Assembly (NCBI RefSeq): GCF_000716875.1
Contig: NZ_JNWQ01000105.1
Span: 1 to 27,083, forward strand
Direction: 5' to 3'
From: Streptomyces novaecaesareae
Lineage (GTDB): Bacteria; Actinomycetota; Actinomycetes; Streptomycetales; Streptomycetaceae
Length of the DNA stretch: 27,083 bases
This document shows, piece by piece, positions 8,603 through 18,274 of this stretch (its first letter is position 1; the number at the start of each line of letters is the position of its first letter). A program made the translations under genes and the position numbers. A model generated the notes under the pieces. The model was given only the letters and a program-made list of their open reading frames with translations, was not told the DNA's origin and did not search any database.

Positions 8603-10183
8603 TCACCCGCGCTGGAGCATGCGGGTGGCGCCGGCGACGACGGTGGAGGCGAGCAACCAGCCGATGACGACCAGCCCGGCGGAGATCCACTGGGAGAGGC
8701 CGCCCGGGTTCCAGCCGCCCTGGTTGAGGTCCACGATCGGCAGCAGCTGGTTGAGGGTGTACAGCACCGGGCTCCAGTGCGGGCGCTCGTCGGCCTTGAG
8801 CGGGTCCAGCGGGTGGGTGGCGAACCAGAGGCTGCCGAGCACCCAGGCGAGCAGCAGCCACAGGCCCGCCCGGCCCGGGCGGTAGCCGTAGCCGACGCTG
8901 GCGTCCTGGACGGCGCCCCAGACCCGGGCGGGCAGCGGCAGGGTCCGGCGGCGCCGGCGCTGCTTGGCGTACAGCACCTCGCGGGCGTCGTCGTCGGCGC
9001 CGTCGCGACGCAGGGCGGCGGCCAGCTGCTCGTAGGACTCCGGCTGGAAGTCGACCGAGGAGCCCTCCAGCCAGGCGATCCGCTCCTGGACGCCGAAGGG
9101 CTCGACCGGGCGCAGGTTCTCGTACACGAAGCCGGTGAGGCCCAGGTGCTTGCCGAGCGGCCAGGCCTCCGGGGTGTCGACCAGGTTGCCGACCCGGGCG
9201 CGGGTCAGCGCGACGGTGCCGGTGGGGCGGAACTTGCAGGTGAAGCGCAGCTCGGGGGTGTGAATGCGGCGCAGCGAGACCTCGTCGTCACCCTCCAGGT
9301 GGAACTCGCCGGAGATCAGGCAGGCGCCGTCGAAGCGGCTGTCGGACAGCCGCACCCGGCCGAAGGCCCGGAAGGGGGTGACGGGGCCGTCCGGCGCCGG
9401 GTACTCGCCGTAGCCGGAGCCGTAGTAGCCGCGGGAGCCGGCCCAGCCGCGGTCGGCGGAGCCGGTCAGGTAGAGGGTGTGGCCGACGGTGACCCGGACG
9501 GCGTTGAGGCAGGTGCGGTTGTGCGTGCGGTCGGCGCGCAGCTGGGCGCCGCGCAGCGAGAGCCGGCCGCCTATCCGGGCGGTGCGGATGCTCAACTCGC
9601 CCTGCGCCTCCAGGCGTTCGGCCTCGAAGTCCTGGTTGACGCTGATCCCGTCGGCGGAGACGGCGCGGCCGTAGCGGTCGCCGCCGACGACGGTCTGGTT
9701 GAGCAGCAGGTCGGTGCCGATCCTGGCGTCGGTGAGCCGCAGGCCGTCCGGGACGCGGCAGCGGGCCAGATGGAGGTCGCCGGTGGTGGCGAGCCGGGAG
9801 GCCTCCAGGCGGGGGATCAGGCAGTTCACGAAGCGCAGCGTGGAGGCCGCCGCCTCGGAGATCAGGATCTTGTGCTCGAAGCGGCAGTCCTGGAGTTCGA
9901 CGTAGTCGCCGATGGCGCCGCCGGCCAGGTTGAGCGCGCCGGTCACCAGCACCCCGCTCAGGCGCAGCGAGGCGACCCGCCCGGGGGTGGGCTCCGGGCC
10001 GGCCAGCAGCAGCTGGGCGAGCACCTCGGCGCGGACGGTGCGCCCGGGGCCCCAGACGGCGTCGCCGAAGGGGTCGTCGGTGTCGACTTCGCCACTGCGC
10101 AGGTCGAGGACCTCCCCCTGGCGGTAGGCCTCCCAGAGCGCCCGCTCGCTGTCGGTCCAGCCTTCCGGAGCACGCTCCGCCAT
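8603..10183 (-). CDS. Membrane-anchored protein with predicted pentapeptide-like beta-helix
   Basis: This 526-residue protein has an N-terminal helical part (about 1-75). A long region (about 75-300) follows, built of short repeats such as [19 protein letters not shown] and [19 protein letters not shown], which suggests a right-handed beta-helix of the pentapeptide-repeat type. Near the C-terminus are two hydrophobic segments (about 439-457 and 497-518) separated by a loop rich in aromatic residues and Pro. This layout recalls beta-helix domains fused to a two-helix pore, but no TVGYG-like filter is present. I do not recognise a function. Homologues are sometimes labelled oxidoreductase, and I see no cofactor motif supporting that. 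A GGGGGAAACC segment gives a Shine-Dalgarno before ATG 10183. It is divergent from hisD. Confidence 0.85.
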   Translation of the reverse strand: MAERAPEGWTDSERALWEAYRQGEVLDLRSGEVDTDDPFGDAVWGPGRTVRAEVLAQLLLAGPEPTPGRVASLRLSGVLVTGALNLAGGAIGDYVELQDCRFEHKILISEAAASTLRFVNCLIPRLEASRLATTGDLHLARCRVPDGLRLTDARIGTDLLLNQTVVGGDRYGRAVSADGISVNQDFEAERLEAQGELSIRTARIGGRLSLRGAQLRADRTHNRTCLNAVRVTVGHTLYLTGSADRGWAGSRGYYGSGYGEYPAPDGPVTPFRAFGRVRLSDSRFDGACLISGEFHLEGDDEVSLRRIHTPELRFTCKFRPTGTVALTRARVGNLVDTPEAWPLGKHLGLTGFVYENLRPVEPFGVQERIAWLEGSSVDFQPESYEQLAAALRRDGADDDAREVLYAKQRRRRRTLPLPARVWGAVQDASVGYGYRPGRAGLWLLLAWVLGSLWFATHPLDPLKADERPHWSPVLYTLNQLLPIVDLNQGGWNPGGLSQWISAGLVVIGWLLASTVVAGATRMLQRG

Positions 10184-10260
10184 GGTTTCCCCCGCCCCCC
10201 GGTCGTCTCGCCTTTCGTATCACGGACTGAAATGCGGGACCAGCGGTTCCGGCCACTCCT

Positions 10261-10276
10261 TACACTGGGTGGCGTG
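10261..10276 (+). promoter_or_regulatory. Candidate -10 box and leaderless start of the his operon
   Basis: TACACT (10261-10266) is followed by 7 nt and then GTG 10274. There is no Shine-Dalgarno. No good -35 box is seen at the right distance. Confidence 0.4.
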
Positions 10277-11581
10277 ATCTCTCGAATCGACCTCCGCGGC
10301 TCGCTGGACGACCCGCGCGATCTGCTGCCCCGTGCCGAGTTCGACGTGGCGGCCGCCCTGGAGAAGGTGCGGCCGATCGCGGAGGACGTACGCCATCGCG
10401 GCGTCGAGGCGCTGATCGAGATCACCGAGCGCTTCGACGGCGTCCGCCTGGAGTCCACCCGCGTCCCGGCCGAGCAGCTGACCGAGGCCCTGGAGACGCT
10501 GGACCCGAAGGTGCGCGCCGCGCTGGAGGAGTCGATCCGCCGGGCCCGCGCCGTGCACGCCGACCAGCGCCGCACCGGGCACACCACCCAGGTCGTGCCC
10601 GGCGGCACCGTCTCCCAGCGCTGGGTGCCGGTCGAGCGGGTCGGCCTGTACGTGCCGGGCGGGCTGGCCGTCTACCCGTCCTCCGTGGTGATGAACGTGG
10701 TGCCGGCCCAGGAGGCGGGCGTGACGGGCATCGCGGTCTCCTCCCCGCCGCAGAGGGAGTTCGGCGGCCGGGTGCACCCGACGATCCTGGCGGCCTGCGC
10801 GCTGCTCGGCGTGGACGAGGTCTACTCCGTCGGCGGCGGCCAGGCGGTCGCCATGTTCGCCCTCGGCACCGAGGAGTGCGCGCCGGTCAACATGGTCACC
10901 GGCCCCGGCAACATCTACGTGGCCGCCGCCAAGCGGCTGTTCGCCGGCCGGATCGGCATCGACTCCGAAGCCGGCCCGACCGAGATCGCCGTCCTGGCCG
11001 ACGACAGCGCGCTGGCCTCCGACGTCGCCGCCGACCTGATCAGCCAGGCCGAGCACGGCCCGACCTCCGGCTCGGTGCTGGTCACCGACTCCCCGGCGCT
11101 CGCCGACGCCGTCGAGGCCGAACTGGCCGTGCAGGTCGCCAGGACCAAGCACAGCGAGCGGGTGGCCGAGGCGCTGGGCGGCAAGCAGTCCGGCATCATC
11201 CTGGTCGACGACCTGGAGCAGGGCCTCGCCGTGGTCAACGCCTACGCGGCCGAGCACCTGGAGATCCAGACCCGCGACCCGCACGCCGTCGCCGCCCGCG
11301 TCGTCAACGCGGGCGCGATCTTCATCGGCCGTTGGACCCCGGTCTCGCTGGGCGACTACGCGGCCGGCTCCAACCACGTGCTGCCCACCGGCGGCTGCGC
11401 CTGCCACTCCTCCGGACTGTCGGTGCAGACCTTCCTGCGCGGCGTCCAGGTCATCGAGTACGACCGGGACGCGCTGGCGGACGTCGCCGCGCACGTGGTC
11501 AACCTGGCCGACGCCGAGGACCTGCCGGGCCACGGAGACGCCATCAAGGCTCGATTCGACTGGACGGTGCCGGGCTCGTGA
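10274..11581 (+). CDS. hisD: Histidinol dehydrogenase
   Basis: This 435-residue enzyme makes the last two oxidations of histidine synthesis, from histidinol via histidinal to histidine, using NAD. The expected zinc ligands are visible: Gln258 and His261 in SQAEHGP, Asp361 in SLGDYAAG and His420 near the C-terminus. The catalytic Glu327-His328 pair lies in AEHLEIQT. The NAD region [13 protein letters not shown] is also present. GTG 10274 gives the right length. It is the first gene of the operon, and its stop overlaps the start of hisC (GTGA). Confidence 0.97.
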   Translation: MISRIDLRGSLDDPRDLLPRAEFDVAAALEKVRPIAEDVRHRGVEALIEITERFDGVRLESTRVPAEQLTEALETLDPKVRAALEESIRRARAVHADQRRTGHTTQVVPGGTVSQRWVPVERVGLYVPGGLAVYPSSVVMNVVPAQEAGVTGIAVSSPPQREFGGRVHPTILAACALLGVDEVYSVGGGQAVAMFALGTEECAPVNMVTGPGNIYVAAAKRLFAGRIGIDSEAGPTEIAVLADDSALASDVAADLISQAEHGPTSGSVLVTDSPALADAVEAELAVQVARTKHSERVAEALGGKQSGIILVDDLEQGLAVVNAYAAEHLEIQTRDPHAVAARVVNAGAIFIGRWTPVSLGDYAAGSNHVLPTGGCACHSSGLSVQTFLRGVQVIEYDRDALADVAAHVVNLADAEDLPGHGDAIKARFDWTVPGS

Positions 11582-12696
11582 CTCAACCGACTCGTACGAC
11601 CCGCATCGACGATCTGCCCATCCGGGACGAGCTGCGCGGCCAGTCCCCGTACGGCGCACCGCAGTTGGACGTCCCCGTCCAGCTGAACACCAACGAGAAC
11701 CCGTACCCGCTGCCCGAGGAACTGGTGGCCCGGATCGCCGAGCGCGTCGCCGAGGCCGCCCGCGGGCTGAACCGCTACCCCGACCGGGACGCCGTCGAGC
11801 TGCGTACCGGGCTCGCGGCGTATCTCAGCAGGACCACCGGCTTCCCGGTCGTCCACGAGCAGGTGTGGGCCGCCAACGGCTCCAACGAGGTGCTCCAGCA
11901 GCTCCTCCAGACCTTCGGCGGCCCCGGCCGCAGCGCGCTCGGCTTCGAGCCCTCGTACTCGATGCACGCGCTGATCTCCCGGGGCACCGGCACCGCCTGG
12001 ATCTCCGGCCCGCGCAACGACGACTTCACCATCGACGTCGACGCCGCCCTCGCCGCGATCGCCGAACACCGGCCGAACGTGGTGTTCATCTGCTCGCCGA
12101 ACAACCCGACCGGGACGGCGGTGGCGGCCGACACCGTGCTGCGGCTGTACGAAGCCGCCCAGGCCGCCCGGCCCAGCCTGGTCGTCGTCGACGAGGCGTA
12201 CGTCGAGTTCTCGCACCGCGCCTCGCTGCTGCCGCTGATCGAAGGCCGCCCCAACCTCGTGGTCACCCGCACCATGTCCAAGGCCTTCGGCGCGGCCGGG
12301 CTCCGCCTGGGCTACCTGGCCGCCGACCGCGCCGTGGTCGACGCCGTCCAGCTGGTCCGCCTGCCGTACCACCTGTCCGCCGTCACCCAGGCCACCGCGC
12401 TGGCCTGCCTGGAGCACACCGACACCCTCCTCGGGTACGTCGGCCGGCTCAAGGAGGAGCGCGACCGGCTGGTCGAGGCGCTGCGCGAGATGGGCCTGGA
12501 AGTCACCGACTCGGACGCCAACTTCGTCCAGTTCGGCCGCTTCGCCGACACCCACGCCGTCTGGCAGGCCATCCTCGACCAGGGCGTCCTGGTCCGCGAC
12601 AACGGCGTGCCCGGGTGGCTGCGCGTCACCGCCGGCACCCCCGCCGAGAACGACGCCTTCCTGGACGCCGTCCGCTTTGTGATCAAGGAGCTGTAA
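11578..12696 (+). CDS. hisC: Histidinol-phosphate aminotransferase
   Basis: This 372-residue PLP enzyme transfers an amino group between glutamate and imidazole acetol phosphate. The PLP lysine is Lys235 in [18 protein letters not shown]. Other family residues are Asp205 and Tyr208 in [10 protein letters not shown], Asn176 in [11 protein letters not shown], and the N-terminal [10 protein letters not shown]. The start GTG 11578 overlaps the hisD stop codon, so translation is probably coupled. It ends 5 bp before hisB. Confidence 0.96.
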   Translation: MTQPTRTTRIDDLPIRDELRGQSPYGAPQLDVPVQLNTNENPYPLPEELVARIAERVAEAARGLNRYPDRDAVELRTGLAAYLSRTTGFPVVHEQVWAANGSNEVLQQLLQTFGGPGRSALGFEPSYSMHALISRGTGTAWISGPRNDDFTIDVDAALAAIAEHRPNVVFICSPNNPTGTAVAADTVLRLYEAAQAARPSLVVVDEAYVEFSHRASLLPLIEGRPNLVVTRTMSKAFGAAGLRLGYLAADRAVVDAVQLVRLPYHLSAVTQATALACLEHTDTLLGYVGRLKEERDRLVEALREMGLEVTDSDANFVQFGRFADTHAVWQAILDQGVLVRDNGVPGWLRVTAGTPAENDAFLDAVRFVIKEL

Positions 12697-12701
12697 CCCC
12701 C

Positions 12702-13295
12702 ATGTCCCGCATCGGACGCGTCGAGCGCACCACCAAGGAGACCTCCGTCCTGGTCGAAATAGACCTCGACGGCACCGGCAGGACCGACATCTCCACGGGC
12801 GTCGGCTTCTACGACCACATGCTCGACCAGCTCGGCCGGCACGGCCTGTTCGACCTCACCGTCAAGACCGACGGCGACCTGCACATCGACACCCACCACA
12901 CCATCGAGGACACCGCCCTCGCGCTCGGCGCCGCCTTCAAGCAGGCCCTCGGCGACAAGGTCGGCATCTACCGCTTCGGCAACTGCACGGTGCCCCTGGA
13001 CGAGTCGCTCGCCCAGGTCACCGTGGACCTCTCCGGCCGGCCCTACCTGGTGCACACCGAGCCCGAGAACATGGCGCCGATGATCGGCAGCTACGACACC
13101 ACGATGACCCGGCACATCCTGGAGTCCTTCGTGGCCCAGGCGCAGATCGCGCTGCACGTCCACGTGCCGTACGGGCGCAACGCCCACCACATCGTGGAGT
13201 GCCAGTTCAAGGCGCTCGCCCGGGCGCTGCGCTACGCCTCCGAGCGCGACGCGCGCGCGGCCGGCATCCTCCCGTCGACCAAGGGTGCGCTGTGA
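12702..13295 (+). CDS. hisB: Imidazoleglycerol-phosphate dehydratase
   Basis: This 197-residue dehydratase converts imidazoleglycerol phosphate to imidazole acetol phosphate. The two manganese-binding motifs are clear: His65-His66-x-x-Glu69 in DTHHTIED and His162-His163-x-x-Glu166 in NAHHIVEC. There is no fused histidinol phosphatase domain, so the enzyme is monofunctional, as usual in actinobacteria, and the phosphatase must be encoded elsewhere. Its stop overlaps the GTG of the next small gene. Confidence 0.97.
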   Translation: MSRIGRVERTTKETSVLVEIDLDGTGRTDISTGVGFYDHMLDQLGRHGLFDLTVKTDGDLHIDTHHTIEDTALALGAAFKQALGDKVGIYRFGNCTVPLDESLAQVTVDLSGRPYLVHTEPENMAPMIGSYDTTMTRHILESFVAQAQIALHVHVPYGRNAHHIVECQFKALARALRYASERDARAAGILPSTKGAL

Positions 13296-13444
13296 ACAAC
13301 ACCGCGATGATCCTCATCTTCGTCGGCCTCTTCCTGGCCGGCGGAGTGATCTCCTTCTGGAAGCAGAAGCACTCGAAGAGCGTCATCCTGGTGCTGGCCT
13401 TCGGCTCCGTGATGTGCCTGGCCTCCGGCCTCATGCGCCTGTAA
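13292..13444 (+). CDS. Small membrane protein inside the his operon
   Basis: This 50-residue protein starts at GTG 13292, inside the hisB stop codon (GTGA). It is mostly two hydrophobic segments (about 5-21, [17 protein letters not shown], and 30-47), joined by the basic turn KQKHSKS, which predicts a helical hairpin. The overlap with hisB and the 31-bp gap to hisH place it firmly in the operon. I do not recognise a function. Confidence 0.8.
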   Translation: MNNTAMILIFVGLFLAGGVISFWKQKHSKSVILVLAFGSVMCLASGLMRL

Positions 13445-13475
13445 CACCCGTAGCAGAGAGACTGGACACCTGAAC

Positions 13476-14111
13476 ATGGGCAAGAACGTCGTCGTCCTCG
13501 ACTACGGCTCCGGCAACCTCCGCTCCGCGCAGCGCGCCCTCGAACGGACCGGGGCGAACGTCACGGTCAGCTCCGACTACGACACCGCGATGGCCGCGGA
13601 CGGCCTGCTCGTCCCCGGCGTCGGCGCCTTCGAAGCCTGCATGCGCGGGCTGAAGTCGGTCCGCGGGGACTGGATCGTCGGCCGCCGCCTCGCCGGGGGC
13701 CGCCCGGTCATGGGCATCTGCGTCGGCATGCAGATCCTCTTCGAGAAGGGGGTCGAGCACGGCGTGGAGACGGCCGGCTGCGACGAGTGGCCGGGCACCG
13801 TCGAGCCGCTGGAGGCCCCGGTCGTCCCGCATATGGGCTGGAACACCGTGGACGCGCCCGAGGGCAGCCGGATGTTCGCCGGCCTCGACCCGGACACCCG
13901 CTTCTACTTCGTGCACTCCTACGGCGTGCGGCACTGGGAGCTGGAGACCCACAGCGCGCGGATCAACCCGCCGCTGGTCACCTGGGCCACGCACGGGCAG
14001 CCGTTCGTCGCCGCCGTCGAGAACGGCCCGCTGTGGGCCACCCAGTTCCACCCCGAGAAGTCCGGCGACGCCGGCGCCGCCCTCCTGACCAACTGGGTCA
14101 ACACCCTCTGA
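13476..14111 (+). CDS. hisH: Imidazole glycerol phosphate synthase, glutamine amidotransferase subunit
   Basis: This 211-residue class I glutaminase supplies ammonia to HisF. The catalytic triad is Cys82 in GICVGMQ, His192 and Glu194 in QFHPEKSG. The N-terminus [13 protein letters not shown] is typical. It works as a complex with HisF, encoded three genes downstream. Confidence 0.97.
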   Translation: MGKNVVVLDYGSGNLRSAQRALERTGANVTVSSDYDTAMAADGLLVPGVGAFEACMRGLKSVRGDWIVGRRLAGGRPVMGICVGMQILFEKGVEHGVETAGCDEWPGTVEPLEAPVVPHMGWNTVDAPEGSRMFAGLDPDTRFYFVHSYGVRHWELETHSARINPPLVTWATHGQPFVAAVENGPLWATQFHPEKSGDAGAALLTNWVNTL

Positions 14112-14137
14112 GCGTCTGAGAGTCTGAGAGCTATCTG

Positions 14138-14863
14138 ATGAGCCGCCTCGAACTGCTTCCCGCCGTCGACGTCCGCGACGGCCAGGCCGTCCGCCTGGTC
14201 AAGGGCGCCTCCGGCACCGAGACCTCCTTCGGCGAGCCGCTGGCCGCCGCCCTCGCCTGGCAGAACGCCGGCGCCGAGTGGCTGCACCTGGTCGACCTCG
14301 ACGCCGCCTTCGGCACCGGCAGCAACTACGAGCTGCTGCGCGAGGTCACCGGCGCCCTCGACCTCAAGGTCGAGCTCTCCGGCGGCATCCGCGACGACGA
14401 GTCGCTCGCCCGCGCGCTCGCCACCGGCTGCACCCGCGTCAACCTCGGCACCGCCGCCCTGGAAGCCCCCGAGTGGGTCGCCAAGGCCATCGCCGAGCAC
14501 GGCGACAAGATCGCCGTCGGCCTCGACGTCGTCGGCACCACCCTGCGCGGCCGCGGCTGGACCCGCGACGGCGGCCAGCTCTTCGACGTGCTGGCGCGCC
14601 TCGACCAGGAAGGCTGCGCCCGCTACGTCGTCACCGACGTCAACCGCGACGGCACCCTGACCGGCCCCAACCTGCAGCTGCTGCGCGACGTCTGCGCCGC
14701 CACCGACCGCCCGGTGGTCGCCTCCGGCGGCGTCTCCTCGCTCGACGACCTGCGCGCCATCGCCACCCTCGTCGGCGAGGGTGTCGAGGGCGCCATCGTG
14801 GGCAAGGCACTCTACGAGCAGAAGTTCACCCTCGAAGAGGCCCTGGAGGCGGTTTCAGGATGA
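14138..14863 (+). CDS. priA: Phosphoribosyl isomerase A (HisA/TrpF bifunctional type)
   Basis: This 241-residue (beta-alpha)8 barrel is the HisA-family isomerase of the pathway. In actinobacteria it usually also performs the TrpF reaction of tryptophan synthesis and is called PriA. The likely catalytic acids are Asp11 in [10 protein letters not shown] and Asp130 in VGLDVVG, with Asp171 in [13 protein letters not shown] nearby. The bifunctional role is inferred from the lineage and not proven here. Its stop overlaps the ATG of the RidA gene (ATGA at 14860-14863). Confidence 0.94.
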   Translation: MSRLELLPAVDVRDGQAVRLVKGASGTETSFGEPLAAALAWQNAGAEWLHLVDLDAAFGTGSNYELLREVTGALDLKVELSGGIRDDESLARALATGCTRVNLGTAALEAPEWVAKAIAEHGDKIAVGLDVVGTTLRGRGWTRDGGQLFDVLARLDQEGCARYVVTDVNRDGTLTGPNLQLLRDVCAATDRPVVASGGVSSLDDLRAIATLVGEGVEGAIVGKALYEQKFTLEEALEAVSG

Positions 14864-15315
14864 CGGACGGTCGGATCGTACGCGGGCAGGTCGTAGCCGG
14901 TCGGGTTGCCGGATTCTCCCCCTGGGAGGACGAGTTCGGCTACTCCCGGGCCGTCGCCGCGGGCGACCACGTGCACGTCGCCGGAACCACCGCCTGGGTG
15001 GACGGCCACATCGAGCACGAGGGCGACCCGTACCGGCAGACCCTCGCCGCGTTCGGCGTCGGGCTCAAGGCCCTGGCCGCGTACGGTCTGACCGCGGACG
15101 ACGTCGTCCGCACCCGGATGTACATCACCCACGTCCGCGACGCCGACGAAGTGGGCCGCGCCCACCGCGAACTCTTCGACGCCGCACGCCCGGTGGCCAC
15201 CATGGTGGTGGTCGAGGGACTGATCGACTCCCGGATGATGGTCGAGGTCGAGCTCGACGCCTACCGCTCCGGGCTGGCAAAAACCCTGGAAGCCCCGGAA
15301 GGCAAACAGCCGTGA
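14860..15315 (+). CDS. RidA-family (YjgF/YER057c/UK114) protein
   Basis: This 151-residue protein carries the RidA fold signatures: an N-terminal strand region ending [12 protein letters not shown], the segment [20 protein letters not shown], and the conserved Arg in [11 protein letters not shown] followed by [10 protein letters not shown]. RidA proteins hydrolyse reactive enamine/imine intermediates made by PLP enzymes, although many members have other roles. It overlaps priA upstream (ATGA) and hisF downstream (GTGA), so it is translated as part of the histidine operon. Confidence 0.92.
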   Translation: MTDGRIVRGQVVAGRVAGFSPWEDEFGYSRAVAAGDHVHVAGTTAWVDGHIEHEGDPYRQTLAAFGVGLKALAAYGLTADDVVRTRMYITHVRDADEVGRAHRELFDAARPVATMVVVEGLIDSRMMVEVELDAYRSGLAKTLEAPEGKQP

Positions 15316-16082
15316 CCCTTGCAGTACGTGTCATCCCCTGCCTGGACGTCGACGCCGGTCGGGTGGTCAAGGGCGTCAACTTCCAGAACCTGCGCGACGC
15401 CGGCGACCCGGTCGAAATGGCCAAGCTCTACGACGCCGAAGGCGCCGACGAGCTCACCTTCCTCGACATCACCGCCTCCTCCGGCGACCGCGAGACCACC
15501 TACGACGTGGTCCGCCGCACCGCCGAACAGGTCTTCATCCCGCTCACCGTCGGCGGCGGCATCCGCGCCGTCGAGGACGTCGACAAGCTGCTGCGGGCCG
15601 GCGCCGACAAGGTGGGCGTCAACACCGCCGCCATCGCCCGGCCGGAACTGATCCGCGAGATCGCCCAGCGGTTCGGGCGCCAGGTGCTGGTGCTCTCGGT
15701 CGACGCCCGGCGCTGCCCCGCGGGGACGGAGACCCCCTCGGGGTACGAGGTCACCACGCACGGCGGACGCCAGGGCACCGGCCTCGACGCCGTCGAATGG
15801 GCGGGCCGCGCCGCCGAGTTGGGCGCCGGCGAGATCCTGCTCAACTCGATGGACGCGGACGGCACCAAGGACGGCTACGACCTGGAGATGATCCGGGCCG
15901 TCCGCAAGGCCGTCTCCGTACCGGTCATCGCCTCCGGCGGGGCCGGCAAGCTCGCCGACTTCGCGCCGGCCGTCGAGGCGGGCGCCGACGCGGTGCTCGC
16001 CGCCAGCGTCTTCCACTTCGGCGACCTGCGGATCGGCGAGGTCAAGAACGCGCTGCGGGAGGCCGGGCACCCGGTGCGGTGA
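15312..16082 (+). CDS. hisF: Imidazole glycerol phosphate synthase, cyclase subunit
   Basis: This 256-residue barrel enzyme joins PRFAR with ammonia from HisH, giving imidazoleglycerol phosphate and AICAR. The catalytic aspartates are Asp12 in [15 protein letters not shown] and Asp131 in LSVDARRC. The motif [14 protein letters not shown] near the C-terminus is typical. GTG 15312 lies inside the stop codon of the RidA gene. It is the last gene of the operon and is followed by the repeat and hairpin at 16092-16179. Confidence 0.97.
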   Translation: MTLAVRVIPCLDVDAGRVVKGVNFQNLRDAGDPVEMAKLYDAEGADELTFLDITASSGDRETTYDVVRRTAEQVFIPLTVGGGIRAVEDVDKLLRAGADKVGVNTAAIARPELIREIAQRFGRQVLVLSVDARRCPAGTETPSGYEVTTHGGRQGTGLDAVEWAGRAAELGAGEILLNSMDADGTKDGYDLEMIRAVRKAVSVPVIASGGAGKLADFAPAVEAGADAVLAASVFHFGDLRIGEVKNALREAGHPVR

Positions 16083-16091
16083 TCGTTTCGC

Positions 16092-16155
16092 GTGTATGAG
16101 GGCCCGCATGTATGAGGGCCCGCGTGTATGAGGGCCCGCGTGTATGAGGGCCCGC
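16092..16155 (+). repeat. Four tandem 16-bp repeats forming copies of a terminator arm
   Basis: GTGTATGAGGGCCCGC occurs at 16092-16107, 16108-16123 (first base A), 16124-16139 and 16140-16155. The last copy makes up most of the left arm of the hairpin that follows. There are no spacers, so this is not a CRISPR. Confidence 0.95.
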
Positions 16156-16179
16156 GGTTTCGGAACCGCGGGCCCTCAT
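16144..16179. terminator. Strong hairpin between convergent hisF and VOC genes
   Basis: ATGAGGGCCCGCGGTT (16144-16159) and AACCGCGGGCCCTCAT (16164-16179) form a perfect 16-bp stem around TCGG. It lies between two convergent stop codons, so it can act as a bidirectional terminator. Confidence 0.85.
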
Positions 16180-16186
16180 CGCGTGT

Positions 16187-16966
16187 TCAGGACTCCTGCG
16201 GCTCGCCGTGGATCAGGGCGAACGGGGCGCCGTTCGGATCCGCCAGCCAGGCGATCCGGCCGACGTTCTCGACGTCCGCGGCGGGCATCAGCACCGACCC
16301 GCCGGCCGCCGTCGCCCGCGCGACCACCGCGTCCACGTCGGAGGCCGCGAAGTACGGCGTCCAGGCGGAGGGCTGCTCCGGGGACATCGTCGGGGCGATG
16401 CCGCCGAAACTGGTCGCCCGCAGGTCGCCCTCGGCGGTGGAGATCACCCGGTAGGTCATGCCCGGCGACGGCTCGAAGCTCTCCATCCGCCAGCCGAACA
16501 GCTTCTCGTAGAAGGCGAAGGCGACGTCCGGGCCGGAGGTGTGCAGCTCGGACCAGACCAGCGCGCCGTCCTCCGAGACCACGTCCAGGCCCGTGGTGTT
16601 GCCCGCCTGCCAGATCGCGAACTCGGCGCCCTGCGGGTCGGTGAGCGCGGCGAACCGGCCCTCCTGCATGACATCCATCGGCGGCACGCGCACCGTCGCC
16701 CCGGCCTGCTCGGCGGCCTTCACGGTGGCGTCCACGTCCGCGGTGCGGAAGTACGTCGTCCAGGCCGACCGCGCGTCCGCGTCGAGGTTGCCGAGCGCGC
16801 CGACGGTCTTGCCGTCCAGCTGGAGGAAGCCGTAACCGCCCGTCTCGGGAACCTCCTGGAAGGTCCAGCCGAAGACCTTGCCGTAGTACTCGGCGGTGGC
16901 GGCGATGCCCGGGGTGCCGAGGTCGATCCAACAGGGCGAGCCGGCGGGGAAGTCGGTGGTGAGCAT
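16187..16966 (-). CDS. Two-domain VOC (glyoxalase/bleomycin resistance fold) protein
   Basis: This 259-residue protein consists of two similar VOC halves, at about residues 8-120 and 138-255. Each opens with a segment like PCWIDLGTPGIAATAEYYGKVFGW or LVWSELHTSG followed by FYEKLFGW (split here). Each ends with a line of the type FAALTDPQGAEFAIWQ or IAWLADPNGAPFALIHG. Such proteins bind metals or small ligands, and substrate cannot be assigned. ATG 16966 was chosen because AAGGGG precedes it and the upstream part of the open frame is not protein-like. It is convergent with hisF. Confidence 0.9.
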   Translation of the reverse strand: MLTTDFPAGSPCWIDLGTPGIAATAEYYGKVFGWTFQEVPETGGYGFLQLDGKTVGALGNLDADARSAWTTYFRTADVDATVKAAEQAGATVRVPPMDVMQEGRFAALTDPQGAEFAIWQAGNTTGLDVVSEDGALVWSELHTSGPDVAFAFYEKLFGWRMESFEPSPGMTYRVISTAEGDLRATSFGGIAPTMSPEQPSAWTPYFAASDVDAVVARATAAGGSVLMPAADVENVGRIAWLADPNGAPFALIHGEPQES

Positions 16967-17134
16967 GGAGTGGTGCCCCTTCGACGCAGAGTGACCGGGT
17001 TGGGCCGGGACGGTTCCGTCGGACGCGCACGCGCCCCCTTCCCGGCCACCTGCGAGTCTGCACCCGGGCACTGACATCCGCAGCCGGGAGGCGGCTGAGC
17101 TGGGCATTCGGCGGGTCGGGCGGGTGGCTCGGCT

Positions 17135-17161
17135 TCCCGGCCGCCGGACCGGCCGCCGGGA
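17135..17161 (-). terminator. Hairpin and direct repeat after the TrmB/LuxR-type regulator
   Basis: TCCCGGC (17135-17141) pairs with GCCGGGA (17155-17161). The same stretch contains the direct repeat CCGGCCGCCGG at 17137 and 17149. It is placed 13 bp after the regulator stop codon on the minus strand. Confidence 0.4.
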
Positions 17162-17173
17162 CGTCGGCAGTGC

Positions 17174-18160
17174 CTACAGCCAGCCGCGCTGCGCCGCCTT
17201 GAGACCGGCCTCGAAGCGGCTGGCGGCATCGAGCCGCTCCATGAGGGCGGACATCTGGCGGCGCACGGTGCGCACCGAGATGCCGAGCCGCTTGCCGGCG
17301 GCCTCGTCGGTCAGGCCCGTACCGAGCAGTCGGAGCAGGTCGCGCTCGGCCGGGGTGAGGCCGGTGTCGTGGTGGGTGGGCTGGTCGGCGCCGAGTGGCA
17401 CGGCGGTGGACCAGGCCTGTTCGAACAGGGCGACGAGGGAGGCGACCAGCCCCGGCTCGCTGGTGCAGAGCGCCCCGAGCCTGGTCCGCGCCGGGTCGAT
17501 CGGGACGACGGCGGTGTGCCGGTCGAAGACCAGCAGCCGGGGCGGCAGGAGGGGCGCCGTCCGCACCTGGCCGCCGAGCCCGGTGAGCCACTGGGCGTAC
17601 GCGTGGGTGGCCTGGTCGTTGCGGACACTGTCCTGGTCGAGCGTCCGCATGGTGACGCCGCGCTCCAGCGCGTCCTGGTCGAGCGGACGGGCGGCGTCCA
17701 TGCTGGCCTGGGACTGCGCCCCGCCCGAGATCGCGGCGAGGAACTCCTCCTGGAGGCCGCGCGCCAGCATTTCGAGCTTGGCCTGGATCGCGTCCATCCC
17801 GACCAGGCGCTCGGTGGCCTCCGAGGCGGTGTTGGGCACCAGGTCCGCGTAGGCGGCGACGGCCTGGGCCACCGCGGCCTTGCTGGCGGCCAGCTCCTGC
17901 TGGCGGCGGGCGAGGTCGTCCTCCTGGCGGCGGATGACGGCCTCCAGGCCGACCGCGGGGCTGACCGGGCGCAGCGCGCCGGAGACCTCCTGGGAGGGGC
18001 GCAGCAGCGTCAGGTCGGCGAGTTGGTCGAGGGCGTCCCGGACGGCGGTCTCGGAGAGGCCGAGCCGGCGGCACAGGTCGGCGACCCCGCACCCGGGCTC
18101 GACCAGCAAGGCCGTGTAGACGGCTTCCGCCGCCGGGTCCAGTCCCAGCACTTCGAGCAC
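17174..18160 (-). CDS. Transcriptional regulator with TrmB-like N-terminus and LuxR-type C-terminal HTH
   Basis: From GTG 18160 the protein has 328 residues. Residues about 5-60 (AAEAVYTALL, VADLCRRLGLSETAVRDALD) resemble a TrmB-type winged helix. A helical stretch follows with EDDLARRQQELAASKAAV, a possible coiled coil. Residues about 265-320 carry a LuxR-type HTH (LTPAERDLLRLLGTGLTDEA, AGKRLGISVRTVRRQMSALM). No phosphorylation receiver domain is present. The longer open frame from 18436 was rejected because its first 92 residues are low-complexity Pro/His. GGGGGGAATC gives a Shine-Dalgarno before GTG 18160. It is divergent from the secreted-peptide genes at 18539-20644, which are its likely targets. 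Confidence 0.88.
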   Translation of the reverse strand: MLEVLGLDPAAEAVYTALLVEPGCGVADLCRRLGLSETAVRDALDQLADLTLLRPSQEVSGALRPVSPAVGLEAVIRRQEDDLARRQQELAASKAAVAQAVAAYADLVPNTASEATERLVGMDAIQAKLEMLARGLQEEFLAAISGGAQSQASMDAARPLDQDALERGVTMRTLDQDSVRNDQATHAYAQWLTGLGGQVRTAPLLPPRLLVFDRHTAVVPIDPARTRLGALCTSEPGLVASLVALFEQAWSTAVPLGADQPTHHDTGLTPAERDLLRLLGTGLTDEAAGKRLGISVRTVRRQMSALMERLDAASRFEAGLKAAQRGWL

Positions 18161-18224
18161 GATTCCCCCCGGTCGCGACGATGCGTGCGGCCAGATGGCG
18201 TCAAGGCCGTCTGCGTGATTCTCA

Positions 18225-18255
18225 CAGTTCGCACACGTGTGTGCAAGGAGAACTG
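18225..18255. promoter_or_regulatory. Inverted repeats in the divergent regulator/peptide region
   Basis: CAGTTC (18225-18230) and GAACTG (18250-18255) form an inverted pair. Between them lies the perfect palindrome CACACGTGTG (18232-18241). The site is 65-95 bp upstream of the regulator start, which suits an operator. No binding data can be read from sequence. Confidence 0.35.
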
Positions 18256-18274
18256 ACGGTGCATCGGTGATCTG

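Noticed and set aside
8240..11581. Plus-strand open frame of 1113 codons running into hisD
   Set aside because: Only the part from GTG 10274 is histidinol dehydrogenase. The earlier part is the antisense of the reverse-strand beta-helix gene and reads as Gly/Ala/Val/Asp low complexity, an effect of high GC.
16092..16155. Four short repeats that could suggest a CRISPR array
   Set aside because: The copies are directly adjacent without spacers, and no cas genes are present. They are copies of a terminator arm.
16176..18092. Reverse-strand frame of 638 codons across the VOC and regulator genes
   Set aside because: It is Arg/Pro/Gly-rich and out of frame with two recognised genes.
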